A stretch of DNA of 64,000 nt, taken from assembly GCF_000227135.1 (NCBI RefSeq), contig NC_018259.1, positions 1,110,805-1,174,804 on the forward strand, given 5' to 3'. The notes beneath the pieces were generated by a model that was given only the letters and a program-made list of their open reading frames with translations, was not told the DNA's origin and made no database searches. This stretch comes from Leishmania donovani. Taxonomy: Eukaryota > Euglenozoa > Kinetoplastea > Trypanosomatida > Trypanosomatidae. The translations under genes and the position numbers were made by a program. Shown in pieces: positions 9,647 through 20,598 of this stretch (positions are counted from its first letter, which is position 1; each line of letters starts with the position of its first letter).

Positions 9647-12600
9647 TTAGCGCCCATGACGCTTGAGGATAGCGTCGGTCTGCGCGTCGAGCGCCGCCCA
9701 CGGGTCCTCCACGGGCGGAAAGCTCAGTGCGAAATCGCGAACGCCAGAGCGAGCCGCTGTAGCGTCCCTGGCTACGGTGCGAGGCATCGGCGTCTGCGCC
9801 GATTCGCCTTGCGACAGCGTTGGCACCGACTTCGGCGCGCTATCGTGGAAGGACGAGAACGGTGTGAGGGTGCCCCGGCGCGGCAGCGGGTATGGCGAGG
9901 CGGATGGCCGGTTGGATCTCTGGGGAATAGGGGAGAGGGGCGACTGGAACAGAGTCGCGGCAGACTGGTGAGGCGGTCTCGATGCTTCCCACGCGTCCTT
10001 GCGGCTTCTGGTGAGGCGCGGTGCAGACTGGAGAGACAGGTTTGCCATGGCTCGCCTCGTGTCGGTCAGCCCGCTTTGCTCGCAAACCGCCTGAACAAAG
10101 CGCTCATCGCGGTAGGCGGCACCGGAGCGGAGCAGCTCCAGCTCATTCATCACGCGCACGTCAGCTGCCGATGCCATCAGATCCTGCAGCAGCACGCGGG
10201 CCTGAGAAGTGTCTCGGTAGCCCTCGGCATCGCCACCACCCGCGTCTGGCGCCACTAGCGAGTCCGTATGCGACGACGCACCCGTCCGACTCACCTCCGT
10301 GCCGCGAGGAACCTCTGTCTTCTCGCACGCGTCCCCGAAGTAGCGATTCGGGGTGAAGGTGCACTCAGCGCGCCGCCGCTCCTCCTCCATCTCTGCGAGA
10401 TGCTGCAGCCGCCGCTGCCGTGACTCCATCCACTTCCCGCTTCGGTCGAGAAAAACCTGCGCCACCTCGGGCAGCGGCCTATCTTTGCGAACAGCAGAAG
10501 AGGGCTGCCCCTGTGACTTCTCCGACCGAGCACCTTGCGCGCTGGCCCCCCTCCTGAGCTCCGTTGGGCGCTCATAGATAGGTGTGCCACCTGTCTTGTG
10601 AAGCGCCATCCTCGCTGACCGCTTGGTGATTTGGGGGTGGAAGGTTTCATCCGCCGTCGCCTGCGCTCGCAGACGCTCCCAGTTCTTCTGCTTGCGCGCC
10701 AGCGCCGCCTCAAGCGACGCCATGAAGCGCGCCTGATGCGCCACTGTCATGGCGTGTCCATGCGACTGCGACGAGGTGGAGTGCCGAGGTGCCGTGCTTC
10801 CCTCAGCGACGTCGGCGCCATTGCCCTGCGATGCTACCGACGACACCCGGCCGCTGCCGGTGACGCTCTGCTGTTTCTCTCTCTGACGCTCTCGCAGGTA
10901 ATGTGCCAGCACAAAGTCGAGCCCGGCTCGGCGCAGCTCTGCACGAAAGTCTTTCTGCTTCTCCTTGGGCAGCTCGACGTAGCTCACGCGGTGCCCGTCC
11001 TTCCACGCCATCGGCATCGCGTTGGGGCGAAAAAACGGCCGCCCTGTTTCACCCTCAAAGAGTTCCGTGTCGGGGTTGTGGTAGCGTGCCTGCAGCTTCG
11101 CCACGGTCTGTTCGCGATGCTCCGCATCCTGCTCGACACGGCTCAGGAACCCCTTCACGGTACCCCTACTGTTTTTGGGCACGCGAGAAGTAGACGTGCT
11201 CTGCGGCAGCTGCGGCGTTAGATCGCCTGACACTCCTGCCTCAGTACAGGGCCGGCGCAACTCGCGCAAGACAGCCTCCTGCTCCTCCGCTGTCGAGGAA
11301 GTGATTGGTGCGCCGAGCAGCCGTGGAGACGATGTTGCGGTGTCGGCTAGTACATGTGCGGGCACAAGTACACTCACCCCACCCTCCTTCGGACCCTCGC
11401 TTGGCCGTTTCACCTCCCATAAGCACGGTCGGGACCTGAGTCGCTCTTGTACGCTCGGCTGTGCCAGTAGGCGTCGGCTTCCCTCCGTGACCGCCTTGCC
11501 AGGTGTCAACATGCCGCTCTGCGCTGCGGCCGCAGCCCGCTGCTCCGCCTCCAGCTCAGCAAGGCGGTCGCACCTCTGGCGCAGCCGGCGATCCGCCTCC
11601 GCCCTCCACGCCATACACTTCTCCATAAAGTTCTTCGCGCCCTTCGCCTCCATACGCCGCGCCATCTTCGACACAGCCGGGCGGAACGTGCAGGCGCGAA
11701 GCTCCTCCTGCTCTACCGCCTGTGCGTGCGCGGTTCGTTGGGCCGCGGCCAATGCGCGCTTCTTCTCCGCCGCTTCGTAGAGCTCCTCGCATTTCGCACG
11801 CTCCAGCTCGCTGGCCTGCTTTAGTGCCGCTTGCCGGTGATTGCGGCGCCTTAAGTCGGAGATCTGCTCCAGAATGTAAAGCAGCGAGTAGGCCGAGGCG
11901 GAGGAGATCGACGGAGTCGCGCCGCCTTCCAACGAGGTGCACGTCTCCTCGGCGGCGCAGTACAGGAGGAGCAGCCCGACGGGCAAGTCAAGCGTGGAGA
12001 TTGGAGGTGGTGCTGTGGAGGCCGCCCTGCTCTTGCGCGCATCAGCCGCCGCTCTGTCCGCAGGCGTGGCAGTGCCCAGTATGTCACGCAGCAGCGCAGC
12101 GGCGCACCCGGGCGTGGCGCTTCTACCCTTGCTTACTCGCTTCAACGGTGTCGCGGCGGACGAGTTGTGCTCACGGCCTACGCCCTGCCGCGCCGTACGC
12201 GCAGCGGAGAGGGATGCAGCTCGCGTCAGTGCCCTTGGTGACCCCTCCGCTTTTGTAGCTGGTCTTTTAGCGATGGGGGACTTCTCAGCGACGTTGCCGA
12301 TTGCTGCCGCTTGCAGACCGGCAGCGGTGTCGTCTTTAACATGCGACGGGGTCGTCTCCTCCTGCAACTGCGATGCGGCTGATTCTGCCGCAGCTGCTAC
12401 GAGGGGGTCCGCACAAGCTGTGGTGGGCACCGAGAGAGGCACTTCACTACTACCCGCACCTGCCGGGAGGGCAGAAAGATGCGCAGAGGCTGCCGCGACT
12501 GAGTCTCGAAGAGGCGAGCTCCAGGCTCGCGCACTCGACAGTACTTCTCGGGAGGACGAGAGGGGGGCGAGATTCGCCGCAGCAGGAAGCTCAGCAAGGG

Positions 12601-13087
12601 CGGTCGTCTCCGAGCGCTCAGTAGAAGCCGCTGCAGCGGCAGCTTTCTCTGCATACGTAGGACCTGCAGCAGGCGCTTCCCTCTGCTTGTCGCCACTGTC
12701 CTTGTGTGGCGTCGTCATAAACTTAATAACCGGCAAGTGTGCTGGCGCTTCACTGGCGGAATCTCGGCAGCCAGCAGGCCCGTCCAGGAGCTCATCTAAG
12801 GTGAGCACCTCCGACGCCCCGGCCGCTGCAGCAGGAGCGACGACGAACGCACCGGCGTCATTGGTCTCGTGTACTTCCATTCGAGGTGAGGAGCGAGAGC
12901 TAGAAGAGGTGGGGTTCATGTTGACTGTTTCCGCGTAAGACTGCCCTCTAGCACCGCGGCTGTGGCAATCGCTCTCGCCGCTGAGTGCGAGGATGTTGAT
13001 GGCGTGCGTGGGGTCAGAATCGCCGCACCGGTCCGGTGGCGCAGTTGCTGCCACACCATCACGCGATGATGTGCCTACTGCCTCCAT
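9647..13087 (-). CDS. Large coiled-coil protein with repeated TFxP motifs, function unknown
   Basis: An 1146-residue, largely disordered Ala/Ser/Arg-rich protein. Its most regular feature is a set of short motifs of the type [C/E]TFxPxxxK or FFxPN that follow charged helical stretches: CTFRPAVSK near residue 466, FFRPNAMPM near 684, ETFHPQITKRS near 816 and CTFTPNRYF near 909. Each is preceded by a heptad-like, Glu/Arg-rich segment such as RRLQHLAEMEEERRRAE. TFxP modules like these occur in many coiled-coil proteins of flagellated protists, including axonemal and cytoskeletal ones. A cytoskeletal or flagellar role is therefore plausible but unproven. The start is the first ATG in the frame. 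No catalytic motif was found. Confidence 0.75.
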   Translation of the reverse strand: MEAVGTSSRDGVAATAPPDRCGDSDPTHAINILALSGESDCHSRGARGQSYAETVNMNPTSSSSRSSPRMEVHETNDAGAFVVAPAAAAGASEVLTLDELLDGPAGCRDSASEAPAHLPVIKFMTTPHKDSGDKQREAPAAGPTYAEKAAAAAASTERSETTALAELPAAANLAPLSSSREVLSSARAWSSPLRDSVAAASAHLSALPAGAGSSEVPLSVPTTACADPLVAAAAESAASQLQEETTPSHVKDDTAAGLQAAAIGNVAEKSPIAKRPATKAEGSPRALTRAASLSAARTARQGVGREHNSSAATPLKRVSKGRSATPGCAAALLRDILGTATPADRAAADARKSRAASTAPPPISTLDLPVGLLLLYCAAEETCTSLEGGATPSISSASAYSLLYILEQISDLRRRNHRQAALKQASELERAKCEELYEAAEKKRALAAAQRTAHAQAVEQEELRACTFRPAVSKMARRMEAKGAKNFMEKCMAWRAEADRRLRQRCDRLAELEAEQRAAAAAQSGMLTPGKAVTEGSRRLLAQPSVQERLRSRPCLWEVKRPSEGPKEGGVSVLVPAHVLADTATSSPRLLGAPITSSTAEEQEAVLRELRRPCTEAGVSGDLTPQLPQSTSTSRVPKNSRGTVKGFLSRVEQDAEHREQTVAKLQARYHNPDTELFEGETGRPFFRPNAMPMAWKDGHRVSYVELPKEKQKDFRAELRRAGLDFVLAHYLRERQREKQQSVTGSGRVSSVASQGNGADVAEGSTAPRHSTSSQSHGHAMTVAHQARFMASLEAALARKQKNWERLRAQATADETFHPQITKRSARMALHKTGGTPIYERPTELRRGASAQGARSEKSQGQPSSAVRKDRPLPEVAQVFLDRSGKWMESRQRRLQHLAEMEEERRRAECTFTPNRYFGDACEKTEVPRGTEVSRTGASSHTDSLVAPDAGGGDAEGYRDTSQARVLLQDLMASAADVRVMNELELLRSGAAYRDERFVQAVCEQSGLTDTRRAMANLSLQSAPRLTRSRKDAWEASRPPHQSAATLFQSPLSPIPQRSNRPSASPYPLPRRGTLTPFSSFHDSAPKSVPTLSQGESAQTPMPRTVARDATAARSGVRDFALSFPPVEDPWAALDAQTDAILKRHGR

Positions 13088-13996
13088 CGCGATACCTGTA
13101 ATCCGCTAGTGAGCTGGGACACCTTCTGGGCGCTTTTCCCTTGTACACCCCCTCCTCTGGCGGAGCCCCTGCGCGGGTGGACCGCCGTTGCCGGACAGAA
13201 AGCGACGAAGAGAGGGAAGAGGGGCACACAAGCCAAAGATGTGAAAAACAACAGCACCTGCGGCGCACAAACGTATTGAAGGGAGAGAGATGCGCGGGCC
13301 TCTTTCTTGATCTCGTGCCCTCTTTCCTCGTGTGCCTCTTTCAGAGCGCAGAACAATACGCCAATGCGTGGTGCTGATGGTGGATAATGCAAAGGATGGG
13401 ACAGGGTAGGGTAGGAGGGAGGGCACTGTCCGACGCGAGCGGCCGAATAGAAAAAGCGACGAGGTCACGCAAATCACCTCTGTGAGAGTGGGGCAAAAGA
13501 AAAAAAAACACGAGAGGGGAAGAGAAGATGCAGGAGACGATGTCGTGGTAACGCGCATGTCGCTCCCTTGTGCGCGTCTCTGAGTGTCGGCGGGGCGAGG
13601 CGAAGGGAGACAGAGGGGAAAAGGAGAGATCGCAGCAACACAGGTGGCCCCAGGCAGCAGCGGGCTTGTGGGCGGCTCCTTCACGAGGTACTTACAAGCA
13701 CGCAGGCACTCGCGCAGAGCCATATCCATTCCTTGCTGAAGTGCATGCGCCCACGCGAGATAAAGCAAAGCACCCCACGCGTCGCATGCATTCAGCAAGA
13801 CCAGGATGCCCCAGGTACGGAGGCGTCATTGCCATGAAAAACGTAGTCGTTGTGACGGCTCTGCGCATGCCTCCCGTTAGCGAGGCTTCTTGACCGAGTG
13901 CAGGTGGGGAGGTGAACAAGTGTGCCGCGCCCACCCCCTCCCTCCCACGGTATCCCACAGACCAGCACACACAAACGCATCGACGCCGCGCTCGCC
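13088..13996. other. Intergenic region, no gene seen
   Basis: 3' flank of the URI-like gene and leader of the TFxP gene. Pyrimidine-rich on the transcribed strand, with a short A/T run near 13500-13508. No supported gene. Confidence 0.65.
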
Positions 13997-15709
13997 TCAC
14001 GCTCCGTCGCCCTCCAGCTCTCGCATGAAGATCGATTTGGGCTTTGGCTTCTGCCGCTGGCCAGGAAGGAGGGGCGGCGGTGGCATGACGGATGCGACGC
14101 CACGACCTACTGCAGCACCAGCAACAGCACCACTGCCACCACCATTCGCCGTCCCCTCGTTGCGCTCCACAATATCACCAATGATGTAGGTGCTCCGGAA
14201 CAGCGACTGTGTGTCCCCTGGGGCTTTTTCGGCGCTAATACGCTGATCGCACGAGGCCAGTTCACCAGGGGAGTTCACCACTTGGGGCCGCCTTGCCTCA
14301 ACCACAGCAGTCACCGAGAATGAGTTACCTGTATCCTTCACGTCTGCATCAAATCGCACGTGCTGCTCTTTCCGGCGAGACGGCTTCGCGGCCGAAGCCG
14401 AGGAGGAGGCCGCAGGCGAGACATCCGCCTCGTTCAGCGCCGCACTGGCGAGGGGCCGCGCAGAGGTTAGAGCAGCCGTCGAAAGCGACGATGTCGGTGC
14501 AGGCTCACTCACGAGCTCGTTAAGAGAAAAGGAAGCCGCCGCTTGCGCTTCCGGAAGCGCGTCGGTGGGCGCGCTGGGTACCACCAGAGATCTCGCGGCC
14601 GTCCCACCAATGTCGCCGGGGGTTCGATAGGTCACTGCCTCTCGCCTGCTAGCCGATGATCCGTTGTTGTCTGCGGCACTGGCGACTGCGGCAGACGCAG
14701 TACCATGTGACCGAGGAGCAGCAGTGGCAGTTGGCGCCGCTGCCGAAGCGGAGGTTGGGGGTAAGGCGGACACGGGTGCACCCTCCGCGGCCTTCGACCT
14801 GTTCTCGATCGCAGCCGCACCGCCGCTTCGCCGTTCCAGCTCTGCGCGGATGCGCCTCTCCTTCTTGGCAATCATGCGCTCCGTCATGACACGCTCCACA
14901 AAGTCGTCGTCGTTGACGCGGTCACCCAGCTCCGCCTCCAGCGCGATGAGCTCGTCTTCTGTGAGCTCGTCCTGCTCATCGAAGGTGGTGAGCGCCACGT
15001 CGATGGAAGAGTAGTCCAGCGGCAACCCAGAGGACGTGGATGGTGTCCTCGAGGTTGGTGGTGTCGACGATGGGAGCGGGGCTGGGCAGCTTCCGGATGA
15101 CGCGAAGCGGGGAGACGCAGCGGCACGCACCGCGTCGGGTGCACCGGAGCGGTCAGGTGCGCTTGCCGGCGTGACAGACCCCGAGGAAGGCGCGCCTTCT
15201 TGCGATGGTGGCTGCGGTGGCTGGGATGCCGGCGAAGAGTGCGACGGCGACTGGGCAGCCGGCACTCCAGTCTCCCTCGCCGCCAGCAACTCCGCGACGG
15301 CCTCTTGTGCCTCGGGCAGCTCCGACATGAATAGCTCCTGCTTAGCCCTGAGAGTGCTCTGCTCCTGCTGCAGGACTTCAGTCTCCCGACGCAGGAAGTC
15401 AGCGCGCCGGCCAGCGATTTCTGCGGCCTGAATGGCACTGCGCTCCGCGAACCAGCCGTCGCCCAGTAATACCAAGATGGTGTTCGTCGCGTTCAGCTCC
15501 GCAGCATAGTAGGCGAGGCCACCAGCGACAGGGGCCAGCACGCGTCTGCGGCTGCGCTCCGTCAGGACGTGAAGGGTGTCCTTGAGGGTCGAGTACTCGC
15601 GCAGTTTCTCCTGCGCTCGCAGTAGCTGTGCTTCGTTTTGGCGCAACAGGTAGAGGTAAAGCTCCGCCCCGGTGAGCACCTCTCCTTCGTCGTACTCTTC
15701 CGTGCGCAT
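13997..15709 (-). CDS. URI1: URI-type unconventional prefoldin (RPB5 interactor homologue)
   Basis: A 570-residue protein. The first about 150 residues form an alpha-type prefoldin domain: helix, short beta segment, helix. It holds the segment LLGDGWFAERSAIQA (residues 81-95), which matches the URI signature VLLGDxWFAxxSAxQA. The middle (about 155-450) is disordered, Ala/Ser/Pro-rich, with an acidic stretch (DEQDELTEDELIALEAELGD) and a charged helix (ERVMTERMIAKKERRIRAEL). Near the C-terminus come HVRFDADVKDT and the final KPKSIFMRELEGDGA, placed like the conserved C-terminal box of URI. URI proteins join RPB5, the R2TP chaperone and prefoldin-like partners during RNA polymerase assembly. The family call is good; the partner assignment in this organism is inference. 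Confidence 0.78.
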   Translation of the reverse strand: MRTEEYDEGEVLTGAELYLYLLRQNEAQLLRAQEKLREYSTLKDTLHVLTERSRRRVLAPVAGGLAYYAAELNATNTILVLLGDGWFAERSAIQAAEIAGRRADFLRRETEVLQQEQSTLRAKQELFMSELPEAQEAVAELLAARETGVPAAQSPSHSSPASQPPQPPSQEGAPSSGSVTPASAPDRSGAPDAVRAAASPRFASSGSCPAPLPSSTPPTSRTPSTSSGLPLDYSSIDVALTTFDEQDELTEDELIALEAELGDRVNDDDFVERVMTERMIAKKERRIRAELERRSGGAAAIENRSKAAEGAPVSALPPTSASAAAPTATAAPRSHGTASAAVASAADNNGSSASRREAVTYRTPGDIGGTAARSLVVPSAPTDALPEAQAAASFSLNELVSEPAPTSSLSTAALTSARPLASAALNEADVSPAASSSASAAKPSRRKEQHVRFDADVKDTGNSFSVTAVVEARRPQVVNSPGELASCDQRISAEKAPGDTQSLFRSTYIIGDIVERNEGTANGGGSGAVAGAAVGRGVASVMPPPPLLPGQRQKPKPKSIFMRELEGDGA

Positions 15710-16978
15710 CGCAGTCTCGAGCAGCTAGAAAATTAGAACGTGAAAATGCCCTGTCTGTACAACCAAATCCTCCACCGCGCGCGTGTACGAGCGAGGCGCG
15801 TGCCGACAATCTTCCAACTGGCGGCAGCGCGGAGTGGGGCGAGAAGACGAGCGGTGGCGCTGCAAGAGCGCGCGTGCGTGTATGTTGGAAATCGATAGAG
15901 AAAGAGAAAAGTGTCAGCAGCCGCGACGGCGGTAAGAGCGAGAAGCAAGGAGGGGCGGAGACGGATCGTTCGTGGTAAGCGGCACCAGCACGGAAGCGCA
16001 CGTGTCCAACCAAAACGCGCAGCGGCTCTTGAGTCGAAGCACAAGAAAGACCGCTGGCAGACACCGCACAAAACGTTGGCCTGGTGCATGCGCGGTACCG
16101 ACGATGGGCCTCTGCGCAGGCTGAAGTACATTTTCTTTTCTCCCTTCTCGCTGTTCGATCGACTCCTTCGCTACCTCAGCTGGTGCAATATTGTGCGTCT
16201 GTCTGTTCCGGTGCAGTCTCGGCACCGGCACATCTCGCGAAAGGGGAAGGGCGGCGGAGCAGCGAGGAGGGCAGGTGGCCACCGCGTCTGTGAGAACCGC
16301 CATGGCCACCTTCCCACGCATACTCGCCACCGACCGTAGTCGCTGTGCCTGCCACTCCACCCTGCTGCTCTATGTCGCACACACTTGAGACACCAGCGCA
16401 TTATCCAAGAACAGACACACGAAAAAAAAAAAGCAGCGGATCCGAGGAACGAATAAGGCAGTCAGTGCAACAACAACACGGCCATCGTCGATTCCATGGA
16501 GAGCGAGCGAGCGAGAGCGAGACAACTTTACCGTGGCTAAAATACGCGGCACTGTGGCTGTCACCAGGAGCCGCAACGCTTCATCTCACACTCCAGCTCG
16601 CTTTCCTCTCTCGTGGTCGGCCCTCCGTCCATCACACGCACGTGCCATACATCACAAGGGAACACGAAAGAGAAGAGGACGAACAACCAAAGAAAGGAGC
16701 GAAGAAGCGCACAGAAGTGGAACAAAACAGAGACAGATGTGAAGGCGCAAGCGGGCGTCCACAAACGGAGCCACACTCCGAAGATGGTGGGCAAACACCT
16801 CCGCGCAGCCTATGGCGCGTGAAAGAAAATGGTGCGTGCGGGCGTGTGTTAGTCTTCGAGAAGGAGACTGAAGCTGCAATGCCGGTGCCGCTCAGCGCCG
16901 CAAAGAGGGGTGGCAGGCACACGCACACACACACACACACACACACATAAAAAGAGGAGTAGCAGTGCCCTCGTGCCC
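15710..16978. other. Intergenic region, no gene seen
   Basis: 3' flank of DNAAF4 and leader of the URI-like gene. A CA tract (16918-16947) lies about 30 bases beyond the DNAAF4 stop, in its 3' UTR. An A10 run is at 16423-16432. No gene supported. Confidence 0.65.
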
Positions 16979-18898
16979 TTACGCAGCAGCCTTCTGAACT
17001 CGTGCCGAGCCGGCAGACGCGGCGATGAGCGTGTCCATCCGAATCTTCTCAGCCAATCGGTTGCAGTCGTCGCGCAAGTCGTTGTCGTACGGCGTAATGC
17101 GCAGCGCGCGCTCTAGGCAGCCATGCGCTTTGTGGTACTCCTTCATTCCGCACAGAGCGGCTGCGCTGCGCACGTAAGCCTTCAGCAGCATGTACACGTG
17201 GCCGCTCTGCTCGCCCAGCTTCTTTGCCGCTGCGCGGCGCTGGCGAACAAGGGCGTCCTTGTTGCTTGCCCCCTCCACCTCTTCCAGCGCACTCGCTGTC
17301 TTCGATGCTGCCCAGCCAGGCTCGTCCTCGTCCTCGTCCTCCTCATCGTCGCTGTCGAGCTGGTCGCCCGCGAGGCCACCAGGCTGCTCCAGCGCAGCAG
17401 CCACTTCGCTACAGAACTGCAGGATGCCATCGCAAACCTGAAGGGCCTGTGTGAACTTGCCCGCGCGCAGCAGCACAGCAGCGAGGTTTCCCTGTGCCTT
17501 CATGTGAAAGGGCTGTTCCTTGAGGATGGCGTTGTAGGTGGCCTCGGCAGCCTCGTACGAACCCTGGTAATACTGCGCCGCCGCCTCCTGCATGCGGGTG
17601 GAGAGAGGGTCGGCGCGCGCGTCGACCTCAGTGATGCCGCGCTCCTTCATCTGAGCCTCGATCATTGCCAAGTCGGCCGCTACGTCGTCGTCGCTTGTCG
17701 GGTCTCCATAGGCAGCCGCCATGCGCAGGTCCGCCACGCCGCTCTTGAGGTCATCTGCCCAGCAGTAGGCGGCGCCGCGGCGGGCGTGGAGCTTCGTCAT
17801 GAGCCCTCGGTACCGCTCCTGTGTCACCTCGCTCGCCGGTGTATTGGCCAGCATGGTCAGCGCCAGCGAGCAGTCCTCGATTGCCCTCTTGTAGTCTGCC
17901 ATCTGCAGGTAGCACGCGGACCGATTCATGACGCAAGTCAAGAAGGCGCCGTCGCGCTTGATAGACTCTGAGTAGGCGTTCGCCGCCGCCTTCCACTGCT
18001 GCGTGCGGTAGCACTTGTCTGCCCGCTCCTTCCAGAACATCGGCGTGTCCTCAATCGAGACCGGCTTGTAGCGACTCTGCCGGTAGTACTCCTCATCCCC
18101 GTGTGAGCGAGTCGGCATCGCAAAGGTCTTCGGTGTAAAGTCAATGGTGACGTTGACGGTGTCCACCTGCCGAATCGCCGGCGGCGTGGCGACCGACGAG
18201 GACAATGCCGGCGTCACAGACGGAGCAACCTCAGCCGTCGCCGGCAGCGGTGATGATGCCGCGGTGGCGGCAGCAGTAGCAGCAGCGGCGATCTCCGCCG
18301 AATGCGGTGGAGGGCTCGCGAGTTTGGTGTTAGCGAGTGGTAGCGGTGAAGCGGAGGCTGTGTCCGCCGCTGGAGTCGTGTGGTTGTCCTCCCACGCGTA
18401 CAGCTCCGTCTCCGCGGCGTCCTTCTCCTCCTTCACACGCTGCTCGATCTGCGCGCGCTGCACCTTCTCAACCTCCCACTGGGCCTCCAGCATACGACGC
18501 TTCTCCATCTCACGCTGTGTCACGCGTGCATCCAGCTGTGCCCGGTACTGCTGCTCCGCTCTTTGCATCGACTCTTGTCGCCGCTGCAGCAATGCCTGTT
18601 TGCCGACGGAGGACTGACGCACGCTAAGAGCGTCCCACACACGGCCCACCTCCGCCTTGTGCAGTTTGACGTGCAGAATGATGCCATCCTGCGCGTCGGT
18701 GAAGTACTGTGACGACTTGGATGAATCAATTGCGTGCAGCAGGTCGAGCGCCAGCAAGTACTGTGGCGGTGCATTGACCTTCACGAAAACGTCGGCAATC
18801 AGAACATCGACCGCGTCCTTCTTGCAGCCTTTGATGGTGATGTGCAGGAGCACGTCCTCGCCCGTTTGCTCCCATGTGAACTGTGGCTTCACCGGCAT
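16979..18898 (-). CDS. DNAAF4: DNAAF4 (DYX1C1) homologue, dynein arm assembly factor
   Basis: A 639-residue protein with the DNAAF4 architecture. An N-terminal CS/p23-like domain (residues 5-90) begins PQFTWEQTGEDVLLHI and contains DVFVKVNAPPQYL. A Glu/Arg-rich helix follows (about 100-160), then a low-complexity Ala/Ser/Pro linker. The hallmark VTIDFTPKTFAMPTR (about 250-264) corresponds to the family's INFTPRxFPTxxR. TPR repeats then run from about 285 to 420, with NRSACYLQMADYKRAIEDCS, plus extra TPR-like repeats near 437-490 and 570-613. An acidic patch (DSDDEEDEDEDE) lies between. DNAAF4 acts in the cytoplasm with HSP90 co-chaperones to pre-assemble axonemal dynein arms. The protein is longer than human DNAAF4 (420 residues) because of its linker and additional C-terminal TPRs. 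Confidence 0.87.
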   Translation of the reverse strand: MPVKPQFTWEQTGEDVLLHITIKGCKKDAVDVLIADVFVKVNAPPQYLLALDLLHAIDSSKSSQYFTDAQDGIILHVKLHKAEVGRVWDALSVRQSSVGKQALLQRRQESMQRAEQQYRAQLDARVTQREMEKRRMLEAQWEVEKVQRAQIEQRVKEEKDAAETELYAWEDNHTTPAADTASASPLPLANTKLASPPPHSAEIAAAATAAATAASSPLPATAEVAPSVTPALSSSVATPPAIRQVDTVNVTIDFTPKTFAMPTRSHGDEEYYRQSRYKPVSIEDTPMFWKERADKCYRTQQWKAAANAYSESIKRDGAFLTCVMNRSACYLQMADYKRAIEDCSLALTMLANTPASEVTQERYRGLMTKLHARRGAAYCWADDLKSGVADLRMAAAYGDPTSDDDVAADLAMIEAQMKERGITEVDARADPLSTRMQEAAAQYYQGSYEAAEATYNAILKEQPFHMKAQGNLAAVLLRAGKFTQALQVCDGILQFCSEVAAALEQPGGLAGDQLDSDDEEDEDEDEPGWAASKTASALEEVEGASNKDALVRQRRAAAKKLGEQSGHVYMLLKAYVRSAAALCGMKEYHKAHGCLERALRITPYDNDLRDDCNRLAEKIRMDTLIAASAGSARVQKAAA

Positions 18899-20598
18899 TC
18901 TTGTCTACGTGGGATGTAGAGGGAGGGGAAGGAGCTGACACGAGTGCTTACACCAGTATCGACGTGTGTATCCTTCTTATCTGCCAGCCACAAGGGGACG
19001 CGAGGGAGGGGAAGGGTGGAATCGGTCTCGTGTGTGTGTGTGTGTGTGTGTGTGGCACTTTATCGTCTCCGAAGAGAGGGAGGGAGACGCACTAGCATGC
19101 ATATGCACCCGCACACGCGCGAGGATGTGCAAGAGCATGAGACCAGCAGTGGAGAGAGAGAGAGAGTGCCGAACGAGAAAAAGGACGAGGAAAGGCAGAT
19201 GGTATACATGATGGAGGCGATTTGAACGCAGGACTCTATATCAACGTCACGATTCAAATCCGATGCGCGCACGCTAACGCATAGACACATGGACTGGACG
19301 CACATACCCATTTGCAGGAGAACAGCGTCCACACATACGTTCAGAGTGCATCGCATCGTGCTCGGCGGACTCTCCAAGCAAGCGAAAAGAAACAAGGCCG
19401 ACATGAGGACGAAGGAGAGGCAGACGGAAACGGGTGCGTGAGCACATGTGTGTGTGAGAGAGAGAAAGGCTCCTTGTGTGAGCCCTCCCTCCCCATACCC
19501 ATAACACCTGCTCGCCTGCTCAGCCCCAATGCCGCGTGTTCTTCCCCTCCATCGCTGCAGGCTCGCTTCTTTGATGCTCTTCCTTTTCCTTCCACAAAAC
19601 GGCGAGACGTGCGCAGCGAAGGAAGGGGCGGGTACAAAGGCGAATAAGAGGCGGCCTCCTCCGCCCCACTCCCTTCATCCGCCGCAGATGATCCCGTCGC
19701 GCACCTCCCATTCCGCTCTCCTGTTGGAAAAAGAGAAGGAAGGGCAGGCATACACGTGCGCGTGCTTATGACTGCCCTAATTCTTTACCACGAATTCCCC
19801 ACTCGAAGAGGCAAGCACAAGCAGTCTAGATATACCTAAGCGGAGCAGCGCATGCGCGCACATACGTACACGCGACACGCCCAGCAACAGCATCAACAAC
19901 GCGACGCCGCTCGTCAATCGCGAGAGCCCGGCGCGGAACATGTGCCTGGAAGCACGCACGGCCACAGAAAGCAAGGCAAGATGAACAGCAATGGACAAGA
20001 AGAAACGAAGAGAGGGCGTCGACATGAATGGAAAGCGCTTTGCGGGCGGCAAGCCAACGCACACAAGCACAACAAAGAAACAGAAAAGACACAATTCAGC
20101 CGAGGAGAGACGCACACACCCGCACACGCGCACGCGAGAGCGCGCGCCACGCAGACACGCACAAGAAGAGCGGCCGCAGCCAACTTTGAGGAAAGCACAC
20201 AAGCCACACTTTTGTTTGCTCGGCTCCTCCCTCCCTTTCAGCAGGGCCACATCCTTCGCCTACATATACACATGTGCATGGCTGTATGCCGGTATGCCTA
20301 CACCGTGCTGGTATGAGGCTCCTCCGACGCCAACTCAGACAGAGAGAGGCCGTGAGAGACGATATATATGGGGCAGTGAAAGTGAAGGCAGAGGAATGCG
20401 GTGCAACATCCGCGTTGGTGAGATACTCACACAGACACCACAGCAAATACAGATGTGTTTCTGTGTCTCCCTCGCATGCCTGATTGCCACCCGGTTTCCT
20501 TCTTCGCCTTCTCCTTTCCCTATGTGCATAATCGTGCAGTCTTGTAGCAGCAGGGTCTTTTTTGCACCCGCCCCCCCCCGCACAGGCCTTCGAGCTCG
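18899..20598. other. Intergenic region, no gene seen
   Basis: 3' flank of the FYVE-like gene and the DNAAF4 leader. It contains a TG tract (19031-19054) about 130 bases upstream of the DNAAF4 ATG, and a run of C at 20570-20578. A fragment near 19245-19262 faintly resembles a tRNA B box but lacks the rest of a tRNA. No gene supported. Confidence 0.65.

Noticed and set aside
19200..19275. Possible tRNA (B-box-like GATTCAAATCC)
   Set aside because: No A box or acceptor stem at the right distance on either strand.
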